Shown here in pieces: positions 1 to 6,354 of a DNA stretch of 6,911 bases (the first letter of the stretch is position 1; each line of letters begins with the position of its first letter). Under the pieces are notes generated by a model. That model searched no databases, was not told the origin of the DNA, and saw only the letters and a list, made by a program, of their open reading frames with translations. A program made the translations under genes and the position numbers. The DNA is from an uncultured cyanobacterium (GTDB lineage: Bacteria; Cyanobacteriota; Cyanobacteriia; Phormidesmidales; Phormidesmidaceae): NCBI GenBank assembly GCA_938029995.1, contig CALHGI010000250.1, forward strand, positions 1 to 6,911. The letters run 5' to 3'.

Positions 1-2
1 GA

Positions 3-159
3 GACGGCTCTAAGGTGACGAATACATTCAAAATAATTTCTCCGTATAGAAGAGGATACACCCACCAGCCATAACTCCCCCTACCAGTCCAGGTTGCGTC
101 AATATATCGAAGCCAACACCAACCACCAGACTCACCTCAAAGGCAGCCAACTCAACTAA
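3..159 (+). other. Possible 3' tail(s) of an upstream gene, perhaps frameshifted
   Basis: Two short open stretches without their own start lie here. One enters from the left edge and ends at the TAA at 72-74; its last residues read FKIISPYRRGYTHQP. The other, in a different frame, is open from 37 to the TAA at 157-159 and reads like a protein C-terminus (for example SPYQSRLRQYIEANTNHQ). Either may be the true end of a gene that begins outside the window, or together they may be one C-terminus split by a frameshift. I recognise no family in either. Nothing else is visible in 1-198, and the 39 bases before the next gene show no clear promoter. Confidence 0.2.
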
Positions 160-198
160 ATTTCCGACACATCAATATTAACGATTGTAACGAATTCC

Positions 199-696
199 AT
201 GAAAGGATCGGCCATCTTTGATGTAACCCATCGCTACCGCTATTACCTAACTCGGACTTGGTCAGGTCCTACGACCAGCCACAACCAAGTCACATTTATC
301 ATGCTCAACCCTAGTCAGGCCAATGCCGAACAAGACGATCCCACTATCCGAGCGTGCTCACAGTTTGCCCAAACCTGGGGTTATAGCCAATTAAATATCG
401 TTAATCTTTTTGCCTATCGCAGCCCCACACCGTCGGCCCTTAAAAAGATAAATAATCCCATAGGCCCAGAAAACAACCACTATTTATTAGAAGCATCTAG
501 ATGTGCCGACAAAATAATTTTAGCTTGGGGCAATTGGGGCACCTTACTAAATCGAGATCAAATAGTCTGCCAACTAATCAGCCCTTATCAACAAAAACTT
601 CATTACCTCCTACTCAACCATTCTGGCCAACCCCGCCATCCCCTATATATAAAACGCACTACCCTACCGCAACGTTGGCAGTCAAAGCGTAAATAA
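199..696 (+). CDS. DUF1643 domain-containing protein
   Basis: This is a complete 165-residue protein of the DUF1643 family, whose biochemical role is not established. The family pattern is present from end to end: an N-terminal YRYYLTRTW segment (residues 13-21), MLNPSQANA (35-43) followed by DDPTI (46-50), the NLFAYRS block (69-75), AWGNWG (109-114), and the C-terminal GQPRHPLYI motif (143-151). Its length fits the usual single-domain size, so it appears intact. It has no signal peptide or membrane segment and should be cytosolic. The ATG at 199 is chosen because the conserved domain starts only a few residues later; no good Shine-Dalgarno sequence precedes it. DUF1643 genes are often scattered as single genes in accessory regions, which fits this neighbourhood. 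A link to the downstream TIR/SLOG genes is not supported by operon structure, since it lies on the far side of the convergent TIR gene. Confidence 0.93.
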   Translation: MKGSAIFDVTHRYRYYLTRTWSGPTTSHNQVTFIMLNPSQANAEQDDPTIRACSQFAQTWGYSQLNIVNLFAYRSPTPSALKKINNPIGPENNHYLLEASRCADKIILAWGNWGTLLNRDQIVCQLISPYQQKLHYLLLNHSGQPRHPLYIKRTTLPQRWQSKRK

Positions 697-727
697 ACCA
701 TCACCTTATAAACAGCAATAGATGGTT
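696..727 (+). terminator. Weak hairpin after the DUF1643 gene
   Basis: A 7-bp inverted repeat, AACCATC (696-702) and GATGGTT (721-727), starts on the last base of the stop codon of the DUF1643 gene, with an 18-base loop. No T-run follows, so it is not a classical intrinsic terminator; it may be a weak terminator or mRNA 3'-end structure. The rest of the spacer up to 963 holds no convincing gene, only a proline-rich 22-codon frame at 722 that looks like chance. Confidence 0.25.
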
Positions 728-963
728 ACTCAGCACCCGACACACACACCACCCAACCCATTCAGCACTCCCGAGAACCGCTCTGGGTAAGCCAGTCAGC
801 AGCACAAAAACGAAATTTGAAACGTTAAAGAGTGTATGACAGCTGACAAAGCGTCTATAAAAGAGAATTCAGTTCCGGAAAATCAATGCTTCAATAGAAG
901 TACACCATATGCATGAAACGCATCAGGTATTAACCCAGTAAGCAGTTATTCTCGGTAACCACC

Positions 964-1131
964 ATGAAAACATCAGTTTGGTTCTACACAGCATTAGTGT
1001 TTTCTTCAATACTCATCCCCGTATTACCCAACATTATTCCAATCAAGGCTCTCGACTCCTCAGAAATCGCCACTAGAACCTATTCCACATGTGACCCAGT
1101 ACATAAACCCTGGGATTGCCAATCATCATAA
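964..1131 (+). CDS. Putative small secreted peptide (55 aa), hypothetical
   Basis: A 55-codon frame starts with ATG and a Lys at position 2, then has a hydrophobic stretch (about residues 5-27, rich in Leu, Val, Ile and Phe) ending near PIKA, which resembles a Sec signal peptide with a possible cleavage after Ala29. The predicted mature part is about 26 residues and polar, with two cysteines (43 and 52) flanking a His-Lys-Pro-Trp patch, so one disulfide is possible. It ends with TAA, 41 bases from the convergent TIR gene. I recognise no family. No strong Shine-Dalgarno sequence precedes the ATG, and no convincing promoter was found in the 267 bases upstream. The signal-peptide-like layout is the main reason to believe it; a chance frame of this length is quite possible. 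Confidence 0.42.
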   Translation: MKTSVWFYTALVFSSILIPVLPNIIPIKALDSSEIATRTYSTCDPVHKPWDCQSS

Positions 1132-1137
1132 GCATAA

Positions 1138-1165
1138 TGATGGGACTCGAACCATCTCCCCATCA
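1138..1165 (-). terminator. Inverted repeat between convergent genes, candidate terminator
   Basis: TGATGGG (1138-1144) pairs perfectly with CCCATCA (1159-1165) across a 14-base loop, in the 41-base gap between the small peptide gene and the end of the TIR-WD40 gene. An overlapping alternative stem, CATCAT (1124-1129) with ATGATG (1137-1142), is also possible. The position suits a bidirectional terminator, but neither strand has a clear T-tract after the stem, so confidence is low. Confidence 0.3.
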
Positions 1166-1172
1166 ATACACG

Positions 1173-4100
1173 CTACTGACTATCACAGAAGTCTTTAATA
1201 TCTTGGATCTCCCGTAAAGACTCTTGCTCACTAGCATTAAGCTCTTGGGATATAGCTCCATCTGTTTGGCGTCTCTGATGAGTTTCGAGAAATGGACCAA
1301 CCGCATTACATCCATCCAAAACCAACATTTTTAGAATTTTTTGATTCTGATTTTTAACGGTCATACCAACATTTGACAAATCCCAAAGCTTCCACAAGAG
1401 CACATCTGCATCAAAACTGGACGATATCAAAACTTCCCCACTATCACGTCCAGGACCAAATTCAACACTAGAGACAGCCCTCTCATGACGCTCTAAAACC
1501 GACACTAAAGAGCCTTGAGAAGTCCACAGTATGATGGTCCCATCATTACTAGAAGACGCTAAAAATAAGCCATCTTCACTAAACGCAACCTGAGTGATAG
1601 GCTCACTATGCGCATCTAACGTTTTGATTAACTCACCTGAGGCAGTCCAAAGATTCACTTTCCCGTCTACTCCCCCTGACGCAATCACATCCGAATCCTG
1701 AGGATTAATAGCAACTGTTGCAACAGTCCCTTCATGACCTTCAGTAGTGCGGAACCGACGGATAGGATGTAAGCCTTCCACAGCATTTTCAGGAACCTCC
1801 CACAAGCTAATTCCCATGCTATCCGCATCGCTATCTGCTTTAATACTGACCGCTAAAAATCGACTATCTCCACTGAATGCCACTCCCGTTACATGATGAG
1901 CCTGGGGAAGTGACATGTACTGCTGAATCAAGCTGTTTTCACCAACCCCCCACAGTTTCAAAGTCCTATCAGCTCCCCCCGAAGCCATCCAAGCACCATT
2001 AGGACTAAAACTTAAATCAAGAACGCCTTGTCTATCAGCTGCTTGATCATTCGACACAGGATGCGCATATGGAAAAGTTTGTATCGGCTTTGTCGTCATA
2101 ACATCAGGCTGCCAAAGTTTAAGTTGGCCATTAGAACCACCCGCCGCCAATACCTCACCATCAGGATGACGATAATCCAAGGTATACACCTTACTATCCT
2201 GACCAAACTCTATATGAGAGCGCAATGTAGCCTCTTCTTTCCGCCAAAGTCTAATGGTATGCAAACCACTAGATGCGACAACTTTGCCATCCGGTCGAAA
2301 CGCAACATCAAACACACGGTTACTATGTGGCAGCGGCTGGATCGGACTCTCAATATTCCATAAACGAATGTCCCCATCATTGCTAGACGAAGCTAATATC
2401 GTCTTTCTACCCAGTGATGACTTAGGCGAGAAAGCTAGGCTAGAAATGACATCTTTATGCCCCTCAAAAGAGTCAACCAAAGTCCCTTTAGCCGTCAACC
2501 ACAACCGTACAACGCCATCTGCACCACCAGTAGCCACAACATCGTCACGAGGAGCAAACTTAACCCGATAAATTGCTCCCTGATGGCCTCTCAAGGTATG
2601 GGCTAAAGCCTTATCGTCCGGCAATCTTGGCTTCCATAGTTTTACAGTGCCATCTGCACTTGCTGAAGCCAGAGTGCTACCATCTGAGCTAAATGCTAGC
2701 TGATAAACAGAATCATCATGCCCAGCTAAACTTCTGATTGTTTCCTTGGTTAAATTATAAATCTGAATAACACCACTTTTACCCGAAAACGCAAGTAATG
2801 ATCCATCTGGACTAAACTGCATGGTAAATATGGCATCTGTATCTCGCTGTGTGCCAACAGCACTAGGAACAAGACCTTTTGGTGAAAATTCCTCGATTGA
2901 ATCACCACTCAAATCCCAAAGTTTAATCCCACCCTCCAAATCTGCTGAAGCAAAATAATTTCCTCTAGCACTAAAGACAATCGCTGAAATTTTTGTTCCA
3001 ATTCCATGGGTTAAAACAATAGGCTGATCAAATTCATCCTCCTGTGTCCACAAAAAGATCTTCCCATCGACACCACCCGACACTAGATACTGACCACCTG
3101 GACTAAAGACCACTTGCTTCACAGTGCCTGCATGTGCTTTTTTCAACACTTGCAACAGTTGGCCATCTGAACCCCATAACTTAACAACGCCATCCTGTAA
3201 GCCCGTAGCAATAATCTTTCCATCAGGATTATAAGCAGCCGTCACAACAGACTCAGCATGAATTTGAGAGTGTTCTACAAAGTCCTTATCTAAAGTCCAA
3301 AATCGAATCGAATCATCCGCCCCTAATGAAACAAGTTTCTGAGCATCAGGACTAAACATGATAGATAGTACAGCACCCGCATGTTCATCTAAACGATTAA
3401 TCTCCCGCAGTTTTAAAGCGGTTCGATGTAACGCAGTAGTCGCCTTAAAGCGCAAATTAGGCTGCAGTGATTGAACAAATAAATCACTGTACTGCACACG
3501 CTTTCCAGCTTGAATAGCTATCACCAGAGCATCGAGTTCTTTAAGATTATCTAAGGATTTAACCAACGCCTTGATTTCGCTAAATGTTGAACCTAAAAGC
3601 AAACCAGACAAACCAAACAACGTAGCCAGAACCATAGACAAATGCAAACTCTGACGTCTCCGCTGTGAATCTAAATAGCGCTGAGTAGATTGAATATACT
3701 CCCTCTGACGTGAAAGCAGTGGTTCGACATCACGATTATCCTGCCCAATCAACTTTTCTCGCTGTTTAGACCAATCCTGAATCTCTTTATACTCGTGACG
3801 AGACATCAAAAAACCGTCTGCTCTATCACGATCAGACCACTCATAGGCCTTAATCAATAGGCGCCGATAAATCTTGAGATCCTTTAAATTCTCTTTGAGG
3901 GCATCCAATAATTGTTGCAAAGGCTGCTCAAAAGACTGATTCTCTCGAATAAAGGAAACATATTGCACAGATGAGAGCCCCATGGCCCTAAAGATTTCCC
4001 GATTATACTTCTCATCACTAATGACTGGAATAATTCGTTTTTTATACTGTTTAGCTTTTTCAAACTCCCACTGGCAATTTTTGGAAAGAAGAGAATCAGA

Positions 4101-5087
4101 ACAAATTACAAAAATAACAGTATGAGAATAACGTATGCCCTCTTCAGCCTCATCTTTCCAATTCGCCGCCACTGGAATTCTATCCCGATCGATCCAGATT
4201 TTCCAACGTCGATCTTTTAATAATTGGCTAAGGCGTTCAACAAAGTTATGATTCCTACGAGCATAGGAAATAAAAATATCAGGTGGACTTTTTCCAAATA
4301 CCTCAGATGTTTCGTGAACCCTATCAACAGTTTCCAAAAAAACTTTCTGAATCTTAGTGAATTTAAATTGCTCACCTAATCTATGCGTTTCAATCCAAAG
4401 TTTTTGCTTCTTAACTACTTTAAGGTCTTCAGGAGTCAGCAAATATTGTTGAGGTCGCCCTTTCTTGTCCCACTCAGTAGACCGTGCTAGTAGCCTAACG
4501 TATGTCTGCAAATGGATAATATTACGAGCCACTTGCTCAAACACATGATTTGTAAATGGAGAACGGAGAGCCAAGCAGTGCAAGTCTTCACGGATCAAAG
4601 GTAATGCATCAAAATCATCAAAATTATCCCTACCCAAAAGGACAATCAACTTATTCAAACGTTGAGCCAGTTTCAACTCTTGTATATTTTTTTCACCATA
4701 CAGCGCTGTCGTAGGCAGGACTAAAATAAAAACATCAGCCCTCAGAATACCAGCCTTTATTTGTTGATTATAAATATTAGGATCCTCGACCGAAAGCTGA
4801 TTAAAATCAGGAATATCATCAAAATCAATCCACGGGTCTAAACCCCGATCCCGAATTGCTTGATCTAGACGCCGCACAAAATCTCCATCCTGGGCAGCAT
4901 AGCTAATAAAGATATCGTTAGCTCGTGGCTTGACCACAGCAATGCGCTTTAGACGATCTATTTTAGGCAACTGATAAAAAAGACGTAATTTATATTTAGC
5001 CATCATATTAATTAAACTTGAACACACTAAATTAATTAACTGAAGTCGTCTTTTTAAACATACATCAAGGTTTTTTGAAATATGCAC
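1173..5087 (-). CDS. Two-TIR, membrane-anchored WD40 repeat protein
   Basis: The product has up to 1304 residues. Domain order is TIR-1 (about 57-190), a helical linker, TIR-2 (about 269-390), a second helical linker to about 481, one hydrophobic helix (about 483-502), a short helical region, about 15 WD40 blades (about 568-1236) and a 70-residue tail. TIR-1 shows DIFISYA (58-64), the BB-loop WIDFDDIP (86-93) and NIQELKLA with Glu137; TIR-2 shows DIFISYA (270-276), WIDRDRIP (298-305) and CQWEFEKA with Glu341. Those Glu residues sit where NAD+-cleaving TIR domains carry their catalytic acid, so both copies may be active NADases; this is inference. No STAND/NACHT/AAA NTPase lies between TIR and WD40. 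The WD40 part is probably the sensor. The start is unsettled: GTG at 5087 is preceded directly by GAGAAGAG, too close for a normal Shine-Dalgarno, whereas the ATG-ATG pair at 5006/5003 begins nearer the TIR fold and may be the real start (1277 or 1276 residues). It is divergent from the LSDAT-SLATT pair. Confidence 0.96.
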   Translation of the reverse strand: MHISKNLDVCLKRRLQLINLVCSSLINMMAKYKLRLFYQLPKIDRLKRIAVVKPRANDIFISYAAQDGDFVRRLDQAIRDRGLDPWIDFDDIPDFNQLSVEDPNIYNQQIKAGILRADVFILVLPTTALYGEKNIQELKLAQRLNKLIVLLGRDNFDDFDALPLIREDLHCLALRSPFTNHVFEQVARNIIHLQTYVRLLARSTEWDKKGRPQQYLLTPEDLKVVKKQKLWIETHRLGEQFKFTKIQKVFLETVDRVHETSEVFGKSPPDIFISYARRNHNFVERLSQLLKDRRWKIWIDRDRIPVAANWKDEAEEGIRYSHTVIFVICSDSLLSKNCQWEFEKAKQYKKRIIPVISDEKYNREIFRAMGLSSVQYVSFIRENQSFEQPLQQLLDALKENLKDLKIYRRLLIKAYEWSDRDRADGFLMSRHEYKEIQDWSKQREKLIGQDNRDVEPLLSRQREYIQSTQRYLDSQRRRQSLHLSMVLATLFGLSGLLLGSTFSEIKALVKSLDNLKELDALVIAIQAGKRVQYSDLFVQSLQPNLRFKATTALHRTALKLREINRLDEHAGAVLSIMFSPDAQKLVSLGADDSIRFWTLDKDFVEHSQIHAESVVTAAYNPDGKIIATGLQDGVVKLWGSDGQLLQVLKKAHAGTVKQVVFSPGGQYLVSGGVDGKIFLWTQEDEFDQPIVLTHGIGTKISAIVFSARGNYFASADLEGGIKLWDLSGDSIEEFSPKGLVPSAVGTQRDTDAIFTMQFSPDGSLLAFSGKSGVIQIYNLTKETIRSLAGHDDSVYQLAFSSDGSTLASASADGTVKLWKPRLPDDKALAHTLRGHQGAIYRVKFAPRDDVVATGGADGVVRLWLTAKGTLVDSFEGHKDVISSLAFSPKSSLGRKTILASSSNDGDIRLWNIESPIQPLPHSNRVFDVAFRPDGKVVASSGLHTIRLWRKEEATLRSHIEFGQDSKVYTLDYRHPDGEVLAAGGSNGQLKLWQPDVMTTKPIQTFPYAHPVSNDQAADRQGVLDLSFSPNGAWMASGGADRTLKLWGVGENSLIQQYMSLPQAHHVTGVAFSGDSRFLAVSIKADSDADSMGISLWEVPENAVEGLHPIRRFRTTEGHEGTVATVAINPQDSDVIASGGVDGKVNLWTASGELIKTLDAHSEPITQVAFSEDGLFLASSSNDGTIILWTSQGSLVSVLERHERAVSSVEFGPGRDSGEVLISSSFDADVLLWKLWDLSNVGMTVKNQNQKILKMLVLDGCNAVGPFLETHQRRQTDGAISQELNASEQESLREIQDIKDFCDSQ
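1380..3386 (-). repeat. WD40 repeat array, about 15 blades
   Basis: About 15 WD40 blades can be counted between residues 568 and 1236, most with an H or GH near the start, a F-SPDG type turn, and a D/N-G-x-[IV]-x-[LIF]-W end (for example SADGTVKLW at 810-818 and GGADGVVRLW at 854-863). Seven to eight blades make one propeller, so two propellers are likely. Blades differ clearly from each other, so there is no sign of recent repeat amplification. Blade 11 (about 1008-1048) and blade 12 (about 1063-1097) carry insertions, the latter an Asp/Ser-rich loop. WD40 propellers normally bind proteins or peptides; here they are the likely trigger-sensing part. Confidence 0.88.
3645..4916 (-). repeat. 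Tandem duplication of a TIR + helical-linker module (protein level)
   Basis: Within the large protein, residues about 58-269 and 270-481 are two copies of the same module. DIFISYA occurs at 58 and 270, the BB-loop Trp at 86 and 298 (offset 212), and the linker motif YVRLLARSTEW at 196 is matched by YRRLLIKAYEW at 407 (offset 211). The near-constant offset shows that the TIR domain and its following helical segment were duplicated as one unit. DNA similarity looks low by eye, so the event is probably old. Copy 1 has a longer stretch after the BB loop. Confidence 0.72.
5007..5039 (-). promoter_or_regulatory. AT-rich direct repeat just upstream of the alternative ATG start of the TIR gene
   Basis: The 9-mer ATTAATTAA, which contains the palindrome TTAATTAA, occurs at 5007-5015 and again at 5031-5039, 24 bases apart. 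It lies just upstream of the ATG at 5006. If that ATG is the true start, this is leader DNA and the repeats could be a regulator site; if the GTG at 5087 is used, they encode two Leu-Ile-Asn triplets. The evidence is the repeat alone. Confidence 0.22.
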
Positions 5088-5362
5088 CTCTTCTCGATAT
5101 CGTCAGTCACATTAGAATTATGTTCAAAGTCTTGCTTGATTTAATTCCACGTAGTCAAGTGCCGCACATAAATATGACTAAATTTCAGTATCCCACTGAC
5201 ACCAGACTAAGCAGTGCATAACCAAACTATAAAATAGGCAGTTCAACAAAACAGAGCGCCCATAAATAACCTCTATAACCATGACAGCTAAAACATTCCA
5301 GTACTTTTAGTACAATTCCAAATTACATGCAGCTCATGATGTAGACAGTTAAAATTATGACA

Positions 5363-5400
5363 ATTGAACTACTCCCCGCAGAGATGTGAAGTAGTTTAAT
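5363..5400 (+). promoter_or_regulatory. Long stem-loop upstream of the LSDAT gene
   Basis: ATTGAACTACT (5363-5373) pairs with AGTAGTTTAAT (5390-5400): 11 positions, ten Watson-Crick pairs and one G-T, around a 16-base loop. It is the strongest symmetry in the divergent region and ends 131 bases before the LSDAT start. It could be an operator, a leader RNA structure if transcription starts further upstream, or a terminator of antisense transcription. No T-run follows on the plus strand. Confidence 0.42.
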
Positions 5401-5420
5401 CTTCGGTTACACCAAGTACA

Positions 5421-5448
5421 TTCAAACTAATGGTACTCTCCCTATAAG
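5421..5448 (+). promoter_or_regulatory. Candidate sigma-70-type promoter for the LSDAT-SLATT pair
   Basis: TTCAAA (5421-5426) and TATAAG (5443-5448) are separated by 16 bases and match the -35 and -10 consensus at 4/6 and 5/6 positions. Transcription would start near 5455, leaving a leader of about 77 bases. The stem-loop at 5363-5400 would then lie just upstream of the -35 box. This is a match by eye in AT-rich DNA and so weak evidence. Confidence 0.27.
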
Positions 5449-5501
5449 AATACCGTTTACTCCCAAAATACCCAGTGTGTTCTAGTCCCATAAATATCTT
5501 T

Positions 5502-5522
5502 AGGAAGTCCATGACTAGATAA
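5502..5522 (+). other. Possible leader mini-ORF (Met-Thr-Arg-stop) before LSDAT
   Basis: AGGA at 5502-5505 sits five bases before an ATG at 5511, which opens a three-codon frame ending in TAA (5520-5522). The LSDAT ATG follows nine bases later, at 5532, with its own weaker AAAGAGA ribosome site at 5522-5528. Thus the better Shine-Dalgarno spacing belongs to the mini-ORF. It may be chance, or may tune translation of the LSDAT gene. Confidence 0.18.
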
Positions 5523-5531
5523 AAGAGATAG

Positions 5532-6326
5532 ATGATTAACCACTCTACCGATAGTGCCTTCAGATACACATTTCCTAATGGCCAAACCGCTTATATTTTA
5601 GATGTTCCAAAGACATTCACTTATACAGAGTCCCTAAACGCACTGGGCTTAACAGTTCCAAGTCCTAGCATGGTGGTCATCGGTGGAGCTAGCAACATGA
5701 GTCTAGAAAGTAAAAAACTAGTATCTCAAGTTTTCACACAGGTTTTAGCCCCAATTGCAGACGCGTATGGAATTACAGTTTTTGACGGCGGAACAGAAGC
5801 TGGCGTAATACAAATGATGGGTGCAGCTCGCCATGCTACAGGCGGCAACTTTAAATTAGTCGGCGTTGCCCCAAAAACAAAAATCAACCTGCCAGGCTAT
5901 ACTTTTCAATCAAATATCGGTGATCAAGATGATCACCTCACACCTTTAGAAAAGCATCACACACACTTTGCTTTAATTCCAGGCTCATCCTGGGGAAGTG
6001 AATCACCTTGGCTGGCTGAACTTGCAACTATTTCAGCCAGCCATCATCCCTCCATAACCATCTTGATAAACGGAGGAAACGTTTCATTAAGTGACTTAAT
6101 ACTGAATTTATCAGCAGGTAGACACACGATTATCATTGCCGGAAGTGGGCGGCTAGCTGATGAAATTGTCAACACCATTAATGGCAGCAATCCCTCTGAT
6201 AAAGAAACAATACACGAGCTAGCAAAGTCCTATCACCCCCATCAATTATCGAGCTTCGCATTATGTAACTCGCTCGATATTCTGAAAAACCAGCTGCGAT
6301 CACATTTCAATCCTACGATAATCTAA
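5532..6326 (+). CDS. TRPM-like SLOG (LSDAT) domain protein, predicted nucleotide-ligand sensor
   Basis: This 264-residue, apparently complete, soluble protein has the SLOG fold in its LSDAT form, the version related to the N-terminus of animal TRPM channels. Visible motifs are VVIGGAS (48-54), the glycine-rich FDGGTEAGVIQMMGAA (84-99), LVGVAPKTKINLPGY (109-123), KHHTHFALIPGSSWGSES (141-158), ILINGGN (177-183) and IIIAGSGRLADEI (200-212). The last two and the His-containing block closely resemble the TRPM pattern (GG, GSGRxAD, HthF). SLOG proteins bind nucleotides or nucleotide-derived signals, and LSDAT genes are known to neighbour SLATT genes, as here. The likely role is to sense a ligand and switch on the downstream membrane protein; the ligand is unknown. 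The ATG at 5532 has AAAGAGA a few bases upstream and the fold begins soon after. The SLATT gene begins 28 bases after the stop codon, so the two are very probably co-transcribed. Confidence 0.9.
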   Translation: MINHSTDSAFRYTFPNGQTAYILDVPKTFTYTESLNALGLTVPSPSMVVIGGASNMSLESKKLVSQVFTQVLAPIADAYGITVFDGGTEAGVIQMMGAARHATGGNFKLVGVAPKTKINLPGYTFQSNIGDQDDHLTPLEKHHTHFALIPGSSWGSESPWLAELATISASHHPSITILINGGNVSLSDLILNLSAGRHTIIIAGSGRLADEIVNTINGSNPSDKETIHELAKSYHPHQLSSFALCNSLDILKNQLRSHFNPTII

Positions 6327-6350
6327 TAGCTAATCAATGCCTTAGCTATT
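6325..6350 (+). promoter_or_regulatory. Perfect 9-bp hairpin between the LSDAT stop and the SLATT start
   Basis: AATAGCTAA (6325-6333) and TTAGCTATT (6342-6350) are perfect reverse complements with an 8-base loop. The 5' arm begins inside the LSDAT stop codon (6324-6326) and the 3' arm ends four bases before the SLATT ATG at 6355, exactly where a ribosome site should be; no Shine-Dalgarno sequence is visible there. Ribosomes finishing LSDAT would unfold the stem, so it could couple translation of the effector to that of its sensor. No T-run follows, so termination is less likely. Confidence 0.5.
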
Positions 6351-6354
6351 ACCC

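Larger units (their letters stand above)
5088..5531. promoter_or_regulatory. Divergent intergenic control region (444 bases)
   Basis: This AT-rich stretch separates the minus-strand TIR-WD40 gene from the plus-strand LSDAT-SLATT pair and must hold the promoters of both. No reading frame longer than about ten codons with a plausible start was seen. It contains a long stem-loop (5363-5400), a -35/-10-like pair for the plus strand (5421-5448), and CATAAT on the minus strand (5117-5122), which resembles a -10 box but has no good -35 partner. A short symmetric GTAC-TTTTA-GTAC element lies at 5301-5313. At 444 bases it is longer than a minimal divergent promoter needs, leaving room for regulation or a small RNA, though none is demonstrated. 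Confidence 0.6.

Noticed and set aside
501..692. A 63-codon plus-strand frame inside the DUF1643 gene
   Set aside because: It lies in another frame of a well-supported gene, has low-complexity Ser/Pro/Thr content and no recognisable motif.
722..790. Proline/threonine-rich 22-codon frame
   Set aside because: It is very short, has no ribosome site and overlaps the hairpin after DUF1643; low-complexity ACAC-rich DNA explains it.
843..871. CTGACA and TATAAA as a promoter for the small peptide gene
   Set aside because: The spacing between them is about seven bases, far too short for a sigma-70 promoter, and no better -35 partner was found.
1139..1170. tRNA 3'-end-like sequence on the minus strand (GGTTCGAGTCCC)
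   Set aside because: It resembles a T-arm, but a 7-base loop leaves mismatches in the stem, and the sequence that would hold the rest of the tRNA is the end of the TIR-WD40 coding region with no cloverleaf.
2028..2571. Two overlapping plus-strand frames of 111 and 105 codons opposite the WD40 region
   Set aside because: They are antisense to clear WD40 coding sequence; their length comes from the repeated codon pattern on the other strand and no domain is visible.
5301..5313. GTAC-TTTTA-GTAC, resembling a cyanobacterial NtcA site
   Set aside because: NtcA sites have GTA-N8-TAC; here the spacing is seven, and no suitably spaced -10 box follows.
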